From: Aquamicrobium sp.
GTDB taxonomy: Bacteria > Pseudomonadota > Alphaproteobacteria > Rhizobiales > Rhizobiaceae
Length of the DNA stretch: 64,000 nucleotides
NCBI RefSeq assembly: GCF_023954335.1
Contig: NZ_JAMLIE010000001.1
Location: forward strand, 2,232,001 to 2,296,000
Direction of reading: 5' to 3'
The notes under the pieces: model-generated
What the model was told of the DNA's origin: nothing
Database searches by the model: none
What the model saw: only the letters and a program-made list of their open reading frames with translations
Translations under genes and position numbers: made by a program
In this document: positions 17,031-28,024 of the stretch, piece after piece
How positions within the stretch are numbered: the first letter of the stretch is position 1
Layout: each line of letters starts with the position of its first letter

Positions 17031-18278
17031 CTATGCCACGTCGCGCAGCGCGGGCTTGCCGGTCTCGGCGAGACGCGGCCCGATGGACGCCGCATACCAT
17101 TCGAGGAACTGCATCACGCCGCCCTCGTGTTCCGCCGAATAGGGTCCGGGCTCGTAGGCCGGCGATCCGATGCCGAACGCGTTCTCCTCGACGATCCGCC
17201 GGTCCTCGTCGTTGGTCATGGTCCAGACATGGGTGAGCTCTTCAAGCGTGTAGTCGACGCCCTCGACCGCATCCTTGTGGACCAGCCATTTGGTCGTCAC
17301 CGCCGTCTCGGTCGGGCCGAGCGGCAGCACGCGGAAGGTCACCGCATGGTCGCCGAGCACATGGTTCCATGTGGTCGGATAGTGATAGAGCAGCAGCGCG
17401 CCGATGCGATCGGCCGAGACGCTGTCGGACAGGTTGCGCCGGACGGCGCGCCGGCCGGTCATCGTGTAGCTGACGGCATCGCGCAGAAGGGGAGCGCGGG
17501 TGGCACGGTACTGCCCGCTTTTGTCGATGCCGAAACGCGAGGGCAGGCCGGCGGCCTCGCAATGCTCCCAGTGCGCCAGGATGTCCGGGTCGCTTTCCGC
17601 CCCGCTCACTCCGGTCACGGTCGGGGCTTCCGGATAGGTCTTGCACAGTTCCGGATGGTTGGCCGCGCAGTGGTAGCACTCGCGGTTGTTTTCCCAGACC
17701 AGCTTCCAGTTGCCCTTCTCGATGATCGTGGACTCGTAGGCGACCTTGGCCTCGACAAGCCGGTGCGGCGCGAAATAGGGCTCCATCAGCGCGCGGAACG
17801 GCGCGAAGTCGGCCGGCTCGTCCGCCAGGCAGATGAAGATGTAGCCGGCGACGCTCTCGCAGGCGACGGGTTTCATGCCGAAATCCTGCTTGCGGAAATC
17901 GTCTCCCATCTGGCGGGCGAAGACCAGCGAGCCGTCGAGGTCGTAGGTCCACTGGTGGTAGGGGCATACGAGCTTCGCCGCCATGCCCCTTTGCGCGGTG
18001 CACACCCGGCTGCCGCGGTGGCGGCATGTGTTGTGCAGGGCGCGGATGACGCCGTCGCGGCCGCGCACCACCACCACCGGATAGGCCCCGACCTGCAAGG
18101 TGAAATAGCTGCCCGGCCTGGCGATCTCGCAATCGTGACCGACAAACAGCCAGTCGCGATACCAGATCAGCTCGAGGTCGAGCCTGTAGAAATCCGGATC
18201 GACATAAAAAGGTTGTTCGAGGCTGAAGCCGTCGCGCCGCGCGTGGATCAGCCTCAGCATTTCATTGCGCGCATCCAT
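17031..18278 (-). CDS. Rieske non-heme iron oxygenase, glycine betaine/quaternary-amine demethylase type
   Basis: 415 residues. The Rieske [2Fe-2S] ligands are CRHRG and CPYHQW (residues about 85-110). The catalytic iron site is in ENNRECYHCAANHPELC (residues about 195-211), with an Asp in TMTNDEDRRIVEEN. The sequence pattern (WYRDWLFVGHDCEIARPG, ESTIIEKGNWKLVWENNRE) is that of GbcA glycine betaine oxygenase and stachydrine demethylase rather than aromatic-ring dioxygenases. Such enzymes release one N-methyl as formaldehyde using O2 and NADH. First gene of the operon; its ribosome site (GAGGAC) lies 3' of a cobalamin riboswitch and can be sequestered in a hairpin. The exact substrate (betaine, proline betaine, carnitine or other) is not determined. 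Confidence 0.92.
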   Translation of the reverse strand: MDARNEMLRLIHARRDGFSLEQPFYVDPDFYRLDLELIWYRDWLFVGHDCEIARPGSYFTLQVGAYPVVVVRGRDGVIRALHNTCRHRGSRVCTAQRGMAAKLVCPYHQWTYDLDGSLVFARQMGDDFRKQDFGMKPVACESVAGYIFICLADEPADFAPFRALMEPYFAPHRLVEAKVAYESTIIEKGNWKLVWENNRECYHCAANHPELCKTYPEAPTVTGVSGAESDPDILAHWEHCEAAGLPSRFGIDKSGQYRATRAPLLRDAVSYTMTGRRAVRRNLSDSVSADRIGALLLYHYPTTWNHVLGDHAVTFRVLPLGPTETAVTTKWLVHKDAVEGVDYTLEELTHVWTMTNDEDRRIVEENAFGIGSPAYEPGPYSAEHEGGVMQFLEWYAASIGPRLAETGKPALRDVA

Positions 18279-18282
18279 GTCC

Positions 18283-18304
18283 GTCCTCGCATTCTCACAA
18301 GGAC
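18283..18304 (-). promoter_or_regulatory. Hairpin that can sequester the Rieske-gene ribosome-binding site
   Basis: On the minus strand GTCCTTG (18304-18298), an 8-base loop and CGAGGAC (18289-18283) form a 7-pair stem with one G-U. The GAGGAC arm is the ribosome site of the oxygenase gene starting at 18278. Lying 3' of the cobalamin aptamer, it is a candidate translational expression platform. Pairing is seen in sequence; the switch mechanism is inferred. Confidence 0.5.
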
Positions 18305-18399
18305 TGAACTGGTGGTGATTTGAGGGGAGATGGCCGCGGGCACGGCATTGCCCGATGCGCGTCTGCCTCTTGACCGCCCACCGCGATCAGTCGGGTTGT

Positions 18400-18590
18400 A
18401 CCGTCCAGGGCTGGTTTCCGGGCTCCGGAGCCGTCCGTTTGAAGGACTGTCCCGACGCCTTCCCGGACCTTTTCGATCCAGTGGCGTCCGTCGGGACTTT
18501 CAGCTCCGCTACCGTTGCGGGGGCAGCGCCGGCGTCAAACCGGCTTCCCAATTATCTCTCCGGGGAATCCTCCGGGGAGCACCTTGAACG
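18400..18590 (-). promoter_or_regulatory. Cobalamin (B12) riboswitch aptamer
   Basis: Read on the minus strand, the region carries the class elements in order: CAAGGTGC at the 5' end, GGGAAGCCGG, GCTGCCCCCGCAACGGTA (the B12 box region), GCCACTGG, CCGGGAAGGCG and, closing the core, GGAGCCCGGAAACCAGCCC. These are the conserved blocks of the AdoCbl-type cobalamin riboswitch family. The orientation places it ahead of the Rieske oxygenase gene at 18278, with about 120 bases of expression platform between, and antisense to the metH side. The roughly 450-base gap between the oxygenase and metH is filled by this element and by the metH promoter area. Ligand binding normally turns expression off. Confidence 0.92.
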
Positions 18591-18695
18591 TCACGATCAG
18601 ATCACGAACGCGGCGAGATCGCGAGCGCGAAAGCGACATCGGCGTGAACCAAAGGCGACAGGCGCTTCTTTTCAATAGGAGCGGCGAGCATATTG

Positions 18696-18715
18696 ACATA
18701 AAGATGTCTTTATGT
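18696..18715 (+). promoter_or_regulatory. Palindromic operator ahead of metH, SahR-like
   Basis: ACATAAAGA-TG-TCTTTATGT is a perfect 9-base inverted repeat with a 2-base centre, in an AT-rich patch of an otherwise GC-rich region. It overlaps TTGACA (18694-18699), a possible -35 element. ArsR-family SahR regulators, which respond to S-adenosylhomocysteine, are known to control metH and metF in proteobacteria through palindromes of this general kind. The assignment to SahR is from recalled motif similarity and is not certain. Confidence 0.6.
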
Positions 18716-18756
18716 GACGTGACTGTATGTCGCATCAGGAACGCAGGGCGTCGCAA

Positions 18757-22539
<3,783 letters not shown>

Positions 22540-22612
22540 ACAGAGTGCCTTTATCCCAGACCATCACGAACCCGGGTCGGATGGGGAGAGTAGGCCAGGT
22601 ATCTGATTTGAT

Positions 22613-22688
22613 TGGCACGCCCAACGGGACTCGAACCCGTGTTTCCGCCGTGAAAGGGCGGCGTCCTAGACCGCTAGACGATGGGCGC
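22613..22688 (-). tRNA. tRNA-Glu (anticodon TTC)
   Basis: On the minus strand the cloverleaf is complete. The acceptor GCGCCCA pairs with TGGGCGT (first pair G-U), the D arm is CGTCTAGCGG, the anticodon stem CCGCC/GGCGG holds CTTTCAC with TTC at 22654-22652, and the T arm is CGGGTTCGAGTCCCG. CCA is encoded at 22615-22613. It lies alone between metH and the YcbK-like gene. Confidence 0.95.
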
Positions 22689-22825
22689 TGGCCGGAACGA
22701 AGTGGCTTATAGGGGGCAAAGGGCCGGCGGGCAACCCACCGGCGGCGCGATCGGAAGGAAAATTTGCCGCGTCCACAATATCGAAGGATGAAGGCGGATC
22801 GCCGCCTGATGGCGGGGAGGGCGGC

Positions 22826-24004
22826 CTATTTGCGCCGGCGGCAGCGCCAGTTCCAGTCGCGCTCGGGGCCGACGTCGATATGCACGGAATCGGTGTGGCA
22901 ATAGGTGCCGACGCCGCCGCGGCCGGGCATCGAGCGCACGAAGCTGGCGAGCTCCCATTTCGAGACGCCCTCGACCTGCACGTCGGCCGCCGCGCAGTAC
23001 ATGTGCAGCGAGTTGCGCGCGCCGCGCGCGCGGCGGTTCTTGTCGGGCGAGCGGTAGCCCGAGGTCACCACGACCTTCCGGCCGTAGTTCTTCTCCACCG
23101 CCTTGAGCACGCGCACCAGAGACGGCTTCAGGCAGGCGACGTCGACATGGTCGGTCTGCTTCATCAGCCCGTTGGGCGCGAGGCGCGCCAGGCCCGCGGC
23201 CGAGGCGAACTGGACGCCCGGCTCCTCGCCCTCGTGCAGGTCGATGTCGCTGTCGTCGTCCATGCCGGAGCGGCGGGATATCTCGTAGAGCGCGCCGCCC
23301 TCGCGCACGCCGGGAAGCGGCGAGGCGTTGCCGGACGACGGGCCGGTCCTCACCAGCGGCGCGGCGGGCTGGCCGGTGGAGGCCAGTTGCACGATCGGCT
23401 GGGCGGGCGTCGCCGTCGAGGCGGCCGCCGGCCGCGACGCCGTCGGGTCGATCAGGGGGCGGGCGGTCTTCTGCTGCGGCGCGGCCGGCGCGGCGGGCGA
23501 GAAGAACGAGGACAGGAAGCTGCGCTTCTTCTGTGCCGGAGCGGTCGGCGCGAGCGCCGCGATCGCGACCGGGGCGGCGTCGCCGGCAGCTGGCGCGGCG
23601 GCCTCTGTGCCGTCGGTCGAGCCCTGCTCCTCGAGCCTGTCGGAAGGGGTGGGCATCGCCGTGGCGGGCTGCCCCGTCGCGGCCACCGCGACCTCTGTCG
23701 CTGCCGCGGCTTCGGAGCCGGGGCGCAACGCCGGCGCGGCGACGACGCTGTCGGGAAGGAGCGGATCGCCCTCTTCGACGACGAAGCTCGCCACAGTCTC
23801 GGTCGGCGCGGTCTGGCCGGCGTCGGCGGCGAGCGGCGGCTCGGCCGGGGTCTGCTGCGACTGGATGGGAGCGATGTCGGCGGTTGCGAAGCCGAAAGGC
23901 ACGTCGGAATCGGAGGTGGCGCAGGACGCGAGAAGCGCAGATGCGAACGCGGCCAAAAGGGCGCGTTTTCCGCTGCGTATCAGGCGCGTCCCCTCAGCTT
24001 TCAA
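22826..24004 (-). CDS. YcbK/DUF882-type M15-like peptidase lipoprotein
   Basis: 392 residues from a TTG at 24004 with AGAGGGATGG upstream. A lipoprotein signal (ALLAAFASALLASC, lipobox Cys near residue 28) leads into about 240 residues of Ala/Pro-rich low complexity. The C-terminal DUF882 domain has VVTSGYRSPDKNR, SLHMYCAAADVQVEG and HTDSVHIDVG, giving the His/Asp zinc ligands of the peptidase M15 fold. Members cleave or bind peptidoglycan peptides. It is probably anchored in the outer membrane; the long linker could span the periplasm to reach the wall. Confidence 0.85.
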   Translation of the reverse strand: MKAEGTRLIRSGKRALLAAFASALLASCATSDSDVPFGFATADIAPIQSQQTPAEPPLAADAGQTAPTETVASFVVEEGDPLLPDSVVAAPALRPGSEAAAATEVAVAATGQPATAMPTPSDRLEEQGSTDGTEAAAPAAGDAAPVAIAALAPTAPAQKKRSFLSSFFSPAAPAAPQQKTARPLIDPTASRPAAASTATPAQPIVQLASTGQPAAPLVRTGPSSGNASPLPGVREGGALYEISRRSGMDDDSDIDLHEGEEPGVQFASAAGLARLAPNGLMKQTDHVDVACLKPSLVRVLKAVEKNYGRKVVVTSGYRSPDKNRRARGARNSLHMYCAAADVQVEGVSKWELASFVRSMPGRGGVGTYCHTDSVHIDVGPERDWNWRCRRRK

Positions 24005-24208
24005 AGATCCATCCCTCTTCCAAAGACCGGATAAACCGCGGCCGACAAAACGTCCGGCGCCCTCGGCATGTCGACGGTTTCCGATTGCCGGAACGAGACC
24101 TAACGAATCCCGAACCGCTCCGCAACCTTCCGGCTAGGGATGAATTAAGGCAAGATCATGATTCCGCCGCGAATTTGCCCGCATTTGCCGGGGTCTTTCG
24201 CAGGTCGG

Positions 24209-25173
24209 TCAGGCGAGGACGCCGCGCAGCCGTTCCAGTTCGCCCAGTTGCGCCCGCGCGGTCTCGTAGCCGAGGCGGATCGCCTCGTCGGCGCGGTGGA
24301 ACTCGGTCAGCCCGATATGGCCGAGCTTCGGCAGCAGCGACAGATCCGGCGGATCGCCGGCCATGCGCGCGCGCGAAATCCGGTCCTGGATGATGTTGAA
24401 CGCCTCGACCATGACGCCGGTGATGCCGAGCTTGGCCTCGCGCTCGCTCGGCCCGCGGTCGACGACCAGCTCCGTCTCGCCTTCGCCTTCGGCCGTGTCG
24501 GCGCTGTGCTTGATGACGGCGGCGCGGCCGAACAGGTCGTAATGCAGGTTGACCGCGACGACGAGCGGCTGCTCGTAGGCGCGGCAGACCGACACCGGCA
24601 CCGGGTTGACCAGCGCCCCGTCGACCAGCACGCGCCGGTTGCAGGCGACGGGCTCGAACACGCCGGGCAGCGCGTAGGAGGCGCGCATGGCGGTGATCAG
24701 CGAGCCGTTCGACAGCCAGATCTCGTGGCCGGTGCGGATCTCGGCGGCGACGCAGACGAAGGGCCGGCTGAGGTCCGAGAAGGTGGTGCCGTTCAGATGC
24801 TCCTGCATCTTGGCGGTCAGCTTCAGCCCGCCGAGCAGGCCGCTGCCGCCGAGGTGAAATCGAGCAGGCCGAAGATGCGCCGCTTGGTCAGCGAGCGGGC
24901 GAATTCCTCGAGCTCGTCGAGCTTTCCGGCGAGATAGCAGCCGCCGACCAGCGCGCCGATCGAGGTGCCGGCGATCATGTCGATCTCGATGCCGGCCTCG
25001 TCGAGCGCGCGCAGGACGCCGATATGCGCCCAGCCGCGGGCGGCCCCGCCGCCCAGCGCCAGCGCGATGCCGGCCTTTTTCTTCGGTGTCGGTTCGACGA
25101 TACGCGGCTCGGTCGGCAGGTCGCCGCCATTGCCGCCCTCATGCCTGCTACGCAAAGACGCCCACTCGAGCAT
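24209..25173 (-). pseudogene. Patatin-like phospholipase (RssA family), frameshifted
   Basis: Two open frames together make one patatin protein of about 321 residues. The N-terminal part (25173 to about 24853) has LALGGGAARGWAHIGVL oxyanion loop and GTSIGALVGG with the nucleophile Ser. The C-terminal part, in another frame, has VDGALVNPVPVSVC with the catalytic Asp. The first frame reads into LLDFTSAAAACSAG and stops. Adding one G in the GG after TCG (about 24853) gives LLDFTSGGSGLLGGLKLTAK, joining the frames at the expected sequence. The gene is therefore either inactivated or carries a sequencing error of one G. Confidence 0.85.
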
Positions 25174-25267
25174 CGCACTTCACTCCCGTTCCCCAAGGCC
25201 ACCATACGCCCCGGTCGTATCGAAAGCGTGAATGCGGCTTCGTGGCCGTTTTATGGGGACGGGTCGG

Positions 25268-25720
25268 CTAGTCCTTGCCGCCATAGACGGCGCGGGGGTC
25301 GAATTTCGCCCCGCTGCCGTCGTCGGCCAGCCGCGCCTTCCCGTCCTCGATGCGCACGCTTCTGTAGAAGCAGGAACGCCGGCCGGTGTGGCAGGTTGCA
25401 TCGTGGCCTCCTACCGAGACCTTCAGCCACACGGCGTCCTGGTCGCAGTCGGTCCTGACCTCGTCGACATGCAGAAGATTGCCGGAGGTCTCGCCCTTCT
25501 TCCACAGTCTGCCGCGCGAGCGTGACCAGAAATGGGCGATGCCGGTTTCGAGGGTCAGCCTGAGCGCCTCGTCATTCATGTGGCCGACCATCAGCAGCTC
25601 GCCGTCGCCGGCGTCGGTGACGACGGCCGTCACCAGCCCGCCGGCATCGAAGCGGGGCGTGAACAGGTCGCCTTCCTCAAGCTCGGCCTTGTCGGAAGCG
25701 GGGAGGGGAAAGAAGGGCAT
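25268..25720 (-). CDS. hisI: Phosphoribosyl-AMP cyclohydrolase
   Basis: 150 residues from the ATG at 25720. The zinc and magnesium ligands are in DCDQDAVWLKV and CHTGRRSCFYR, with MVGHMNDEALRLTLETG and FWSRSRGRLWKKGETSGN as family blocks. It opens the purine ring of phosphoribosyl-AMP in the third step of histidine synthesis. The stand-alone form without HisE is usual in alphaproteobacteria. It follows folE on the same strand with a 43-base gap, as in many rhizobia. Confidence 0.96.
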   Translation of the reverse strand: MPFFPLPASDKAELEEGDLFTPRFDAGGLVTAVVTDAGDGELLMVGHMNDEALRLTLETGIAHFWSRSRGRLWKKGETSGNLLHVDEVRTDCDQDAVWLKVSVGGHDATCHTGRRSCFYRSVRIEDGKARLADDGSGAKFDPRAVYGGKD

Positions 25721-25763
25721 GTCGGGGCCTGTGGTTTGCGGGGCGGCGCGGCGTCCGGCCGGA

Positions 25764-26447
25764 TCAGCCGGCAAGGCCGTTCCGCAGCATCATCATGAAG
25801 CGGGCCTGCTCTTCCGGGTGGTCCCGGAACGCGCCCGTGAACGTCGTGGTCAGCGTGGTCGAGCCTTCCTTGCGGATGCCGCGCATGGCCATGCACATAT
25901 GCTCGGCCTCGATGATGACCGCGACGCCGCGCGGCTTCAGCGTCTCGTGGATCGACCCGGCGATCTGCGCCGTCAGCGCCTCCTGCGTCTGCAGGCGGCG
26001 GGCGAAGATGTCGACCACGCGGGCGATCTTGGAAAGGCCGACGACCCGCCCGGCCGGCAGGTAGGCGACATGCGCCTTGCCGATGATCGGCACCATGTGG
26101 TGCTCGCAATGCGAATGGAAGCGGATGTCCTTGACCAGCACCATGTCGTCATAGCCTGCGACCTCCTCGAAGGTGCGGCCGAGCTCCTCTGCCGGGCACT
26201 GGTCGTAGCCGGAGAACATCTCGCGGAAGGCGTTGGCGACGCGCCGCGGCGTGTCGACCAGCCCCTCGCGCTCGACGTTGTCGCCGGTCCAGCGCAGCAG
26301 GGTGCGCACCGCCGCCTCAACCTCGTCCTGCGAGGGGCGGTCGGTGACGGGCTTGTCCATATAGGCGGCACGCGCCTTTTCCGGCTCGCCGGCGGCGGGT
26401 TGCGTGGAATCGGCGCGAGGAGGGAAGGTCTTGACCACGGCGTCCAT
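25764..26447 (-). CDS. folE: GTP cyclohydrolase I
   Basis: 227 residues from the ATG at 26447. Zinc ligands are Cys and His in HSHCEHHMVP and the Cys in AEHMCMAMRG. TPRRVANAFREMFSGY and VGLSKIARVVDIFARRLQTQE are the core blocks. The N-terminal 35 residues are variable. It makes dihydroneopterin triphosphate for folate and hence for the tetrahydrofolate used by metH and gcvT. Followed by hisI. Confidence 0.96.
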   Translation of the reverse strand: MDAVVKTFPPRADSTQPAAGEPEKARAAYMDKPVTDRPSQDEVEAAVRTLLRWTGDNVEREGLVDTPRRVANAFREMFSGYDQCPAEELGRTFEEVAGYDDMVLVKDIRFHSHCEHHMVPIIGKAHVAYLPAGRVVGLSKIARVVDIFARRLQTQEALTAQIAGSIHETLKPRGVAVIIEAEHMCMAMRGIRKEGSTTLTTTFTGAFRDHPEEQARFMMMLRNGLAG

Positions 26448-26463
26448 GAGGGCGTCTCCCGTA

Positions 26464-26483
26464 GTTCCTTTCGCGGAAGGAAC
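26464..26483. promoter_or_regulatory. Inverted repeat upstream of folE
   Basis: GTTCCTT-TCGCGG-AAGGAAC is a perfect 7-base inverted repeat 16 bases before the folE start. It may be an operator or a leader hairpin. No known regulator is assigned. Confidence 0.35.
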
Positions 26484-26678
26484 GAGTTGAACGGACCACT
26501 GCCCTTCACGGGAAGCTGGCGGGCCAGCCTCCGGCAAGCGGCGGCATTGTTGTCGTCCCGAGGCCATCATGCCGCGCCGGGCGCGGCTTGTGGCTGGCGG
26601 AACCCGACCATTATATAAGGGCAATCGGCGCGATTGGAAGGTGTGCCGTCCTGCAAGAGCCGGCGAGGCCGAAAATCC

Positions 26679-27122
26679 ATGATCGACGAGATCTACAACG
26701 CCAGAATTCTTGGCTTTGCCGGCAATATCGGCCGCATCGGCCGCCTCGATGCGCCGGACGCGACCGCGACCGCCCATTCGAAGCTGTGCGGCTCGACCGT
26801 GATCGTCGACATCCGCATGGACGGCGACACCGTCGCCGATTTCGCCCATGAGGTGAAGGCGTGCGCGCTCGGGCAGGCCTCGTCCTCGGTGATGGCGCGC
26901 AACGTGGTCGGCGCAACAGTGGCCGAGCTGCGTGACGTGCGCGAGACGATGCTGAGGATGCTGAAGGAGAACGGCCCGCCGCCTGAAGGGCGGTTCAGGG
27001 ACCTGAGATATCTCGAGCCCGTGCGCGACTACAAGGCCCGCCACGCCTCGACCATGCTGACCTTCGATGCGGTGGTCGACGCCATCGACCAGATCGAGAA
27101 GAAGCGCGCCGCGGGGGCCTGA
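26679..27122 (+). CDS. Iron-sulfur cluster assembly scaffold, IscU/NifU N-terminal type
   Basis: 147 residues from the ATG at 26679. SKLCGSTVIVDI and KACALGQASSSVMA give two of the usual cluster-binding cysteines; the third canonical position, near RHASTMLTF, has Ala-Ser instead of Cys, a feature of this alphaproteobacterial subgroup. It is divergent from folE and followed after 16 bases by yidD. It may carry nascent Fe-S clusters or have another role, since a key Cys is missing. Confidence 0.8.
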   Translation: MIDEIYNARILGFAGNIGRIGRLDAPDATATAHSKLCGSTVIVDIRMDGDTVADFAHEVKACALGQASSSVMARNVVGATVAELRDVRETMLRMLKENGPPPEGRFRDLRYLEPVRDYKARHASTMLTFDAVVDAIDQIEKKRAAGA

Positions 27123-27138
27123 ACGGGAGGCGCGGGCG

Positions 27139-27489
27139 ATGTCCGACAACAGACGTTCGCGCAACTGGCCCGGCCCGTGGCGCAAGACGCCGGGGCGCAT
27201 CCTCGGCACCGCGCTCGTGCGGCTCTACCAGCTCACCCTTTCCGGCTTCGTCGGCAATTCGTGCCGCCATTTCCCGACATGCTCGGAATACGCCTACGAG
27301 GCCATCGCCCGCCACGGCCTGTGGGCCGGCGGCTTCATGGGGCTGTTCCGCTTCGCCCGCTGCGGGCCGGGCGGCACCCATGGAATCGACCTCGTGCCCG
27401 AGACGCTCGATTCGGCCTATGTCTGGTACAAGCCGTGGCGCTACTCGGCGATTTCGCGGAAAAAACCGGGTACAGACCGTAAAAGCTGA
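27139..27489 (+). CDS. yidD: Membrane protein insertion efficiency factor
   Basis: 116 residues. LVRLYQLTLSGFVGNSCRHFPTCSEYAYEAI and RCGPGGTHGID are the conserved blocks, including the three cysteines of the YidD family. It assists insertion of inner-membrane proteins with YidC. GGGAGGCGCGGGCG lies just before the ATG. Here it follows the Fe-S scaffold gene instead of the more usual rnpA. Confidence 0.93.
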   Translation: MSDNRRSRNWPGPWRKTPGRILGTALVRLYQLTLSGFVGNSCRHFPTCSEYAYEAIARHGLWAGGFMGLFRFARCGPGGTHGIDLVPETLDSAYVWYKPWRYSAISRKKPGTDRKS

Positions 27490-27509
27490 GGCGCGGAGGC
27501 TGCTTTTTC

Positions 27510-27538
27510 TTGACTGCCATATGCGTTCGGGCTGAATT
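27510..27538 (+). promoter_or_regulatory. Possible promoter for the DUF1508 gene
   Basis: TTGACT (27510-27515), a 17-base spacer and TGAATT (27533-27538) resemble a sigma-70 promoter about 40 bases before the small gene at 27580. The -10 box is weak. Confidence 0.3.
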
Positions 27539-27579
27539 TCCGTCAGGGACACCGGAATCAGTCAACAGGAGAGGCATCG

Positions 27580-27753
27580 ATGCACAAGTTCGAGATCTAC
27601 AAGGACAAGGCTGGCGAGTATCGCGTCCGCTTCAGGTACAACAACGAGATCATGTTCTCGACCGAGGGATACACCTCGAAGGCGAGCGCCCAGAACGCCA
27701 TCGACTCGATCAAGAAGAACGGCCCCGGCGCGCCGGTCGAGGACAACAGCTAG
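27580..27753 (+). CDS. DUF1508 (YegP-like) small protein
   Basis: 57 residues starting MHKFEIYKDKAGEYRVRF, with a second half GYTSKASAQNAIDSIKKN. This is a single copy of the DUF1508 repeat found twice in E. coli YegP. It is charged, soluble and probably a beta-alpha fold. AACAGGAGAGGC provides a good ribosome site. A terminator hairpin follows after 24 bases, so it forms its own transcript. Function unknown; homologs are often stress-induced. Confidence 0.88.
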   Translation: MHKFEIYKDKAGEYRVRFRYNNEIMFSTEGYTSKASAQNAIDSIKKNGPGAPVEDNS

Positions 27754-27777
27754 ATCCTGCCTCCTTCCTGACAGACG

Positions 27778-27809
27778 AAGAGCCGGTGCCGCGAGGCGCC
27801 GGCTCTTTA
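27778..27809 (+). terminator. Terminator after the DUF1508 gene
   Basis: AAGAGCCGGTGCC-GCGA-GGCGCCGGCTCTT forms a 13-pair hairpin with one G-U, ending in TTT. Its T-run is short, as is common in this group. Confidence 0.75.
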
Positions 27810-27879
27810 CGTATTGGAGGCGCGCTTATATGTGTGCGCCGTGACGCCGGCCGTGCATCGCCGCCGGCTCTAGCATTTT

Positions 27880-27903
27880 GCAGTCAAGTGGAATCACTTG
27901 ACG
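27880..27903. repeat. Palindromic intergenic element upstream of thrS
   Basis: GTCAAGTG-GAAT-CACTTGAC is a perfect 8-base inverted repeat, followed by AAAACAAACGGACAGAGCGG. This looks like the dispersed rhizobial intergenic element with a GTGGAA-CAC core followed by an AACAAA...AGAGC tail, recalled from related genomes. No second copy was noticed in this window. Confidence 0.4.
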
Positions 27904-27932
27904 TTGCATAAATGCGGCTAAAACAAACGGAC

Positions 27933-27971
27933 AGAGCGGCAGCCCGGATTTATCCGGGCGTCCGCCGCTCT
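27933..27971 (+). other. Leader hairpin before thrS
   Basis: AGAGCGGC pairs with GCCGCTCT around an inner GCCCGGAT/ATCCGGGC stem, giving a long hairpin 54 bases before thrS. No T-run follows, so it is not an obvious terminator. It may be a leader structure or part of the adjacent palindromic element. Confidence 0.35.
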
Positions 27972-28024
27972 GATCTTGACTGGCCACCCGCGTTCGTAGG
28001 CGGGACTGGATAGGAGAATTTCCG

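Noticed and set aside
15482..17095. A single 537-codon protein covering reductase and ADC
   Set aside because: As it stands the first half is the wrong frame of the reductase (Arg/Pro-rich, no motifs). A true fusion would need one extra base, so it is reported as a frameshift, not as a gene.
18400..18590. Reading the cobalamin riboswitch as the control element of metH
   Set aside because: The conserved blocks are in 5'-3' order only on the minus strand. MetH is on the plus strand, and B12 repression of a B12-dependent enzyme would not make sense.
22540..22612. Terminator after metH
   Set aside because: No convincing hairpin plus T-run in the gap before the tRNA gene.
27933..27971. Terminator or T-box in the thrS leader
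   Set aside because: No T-run follows the stem, and T-boxes are not expected in alphaproteobacteria; no specifier loop or T-box sequence was seen.
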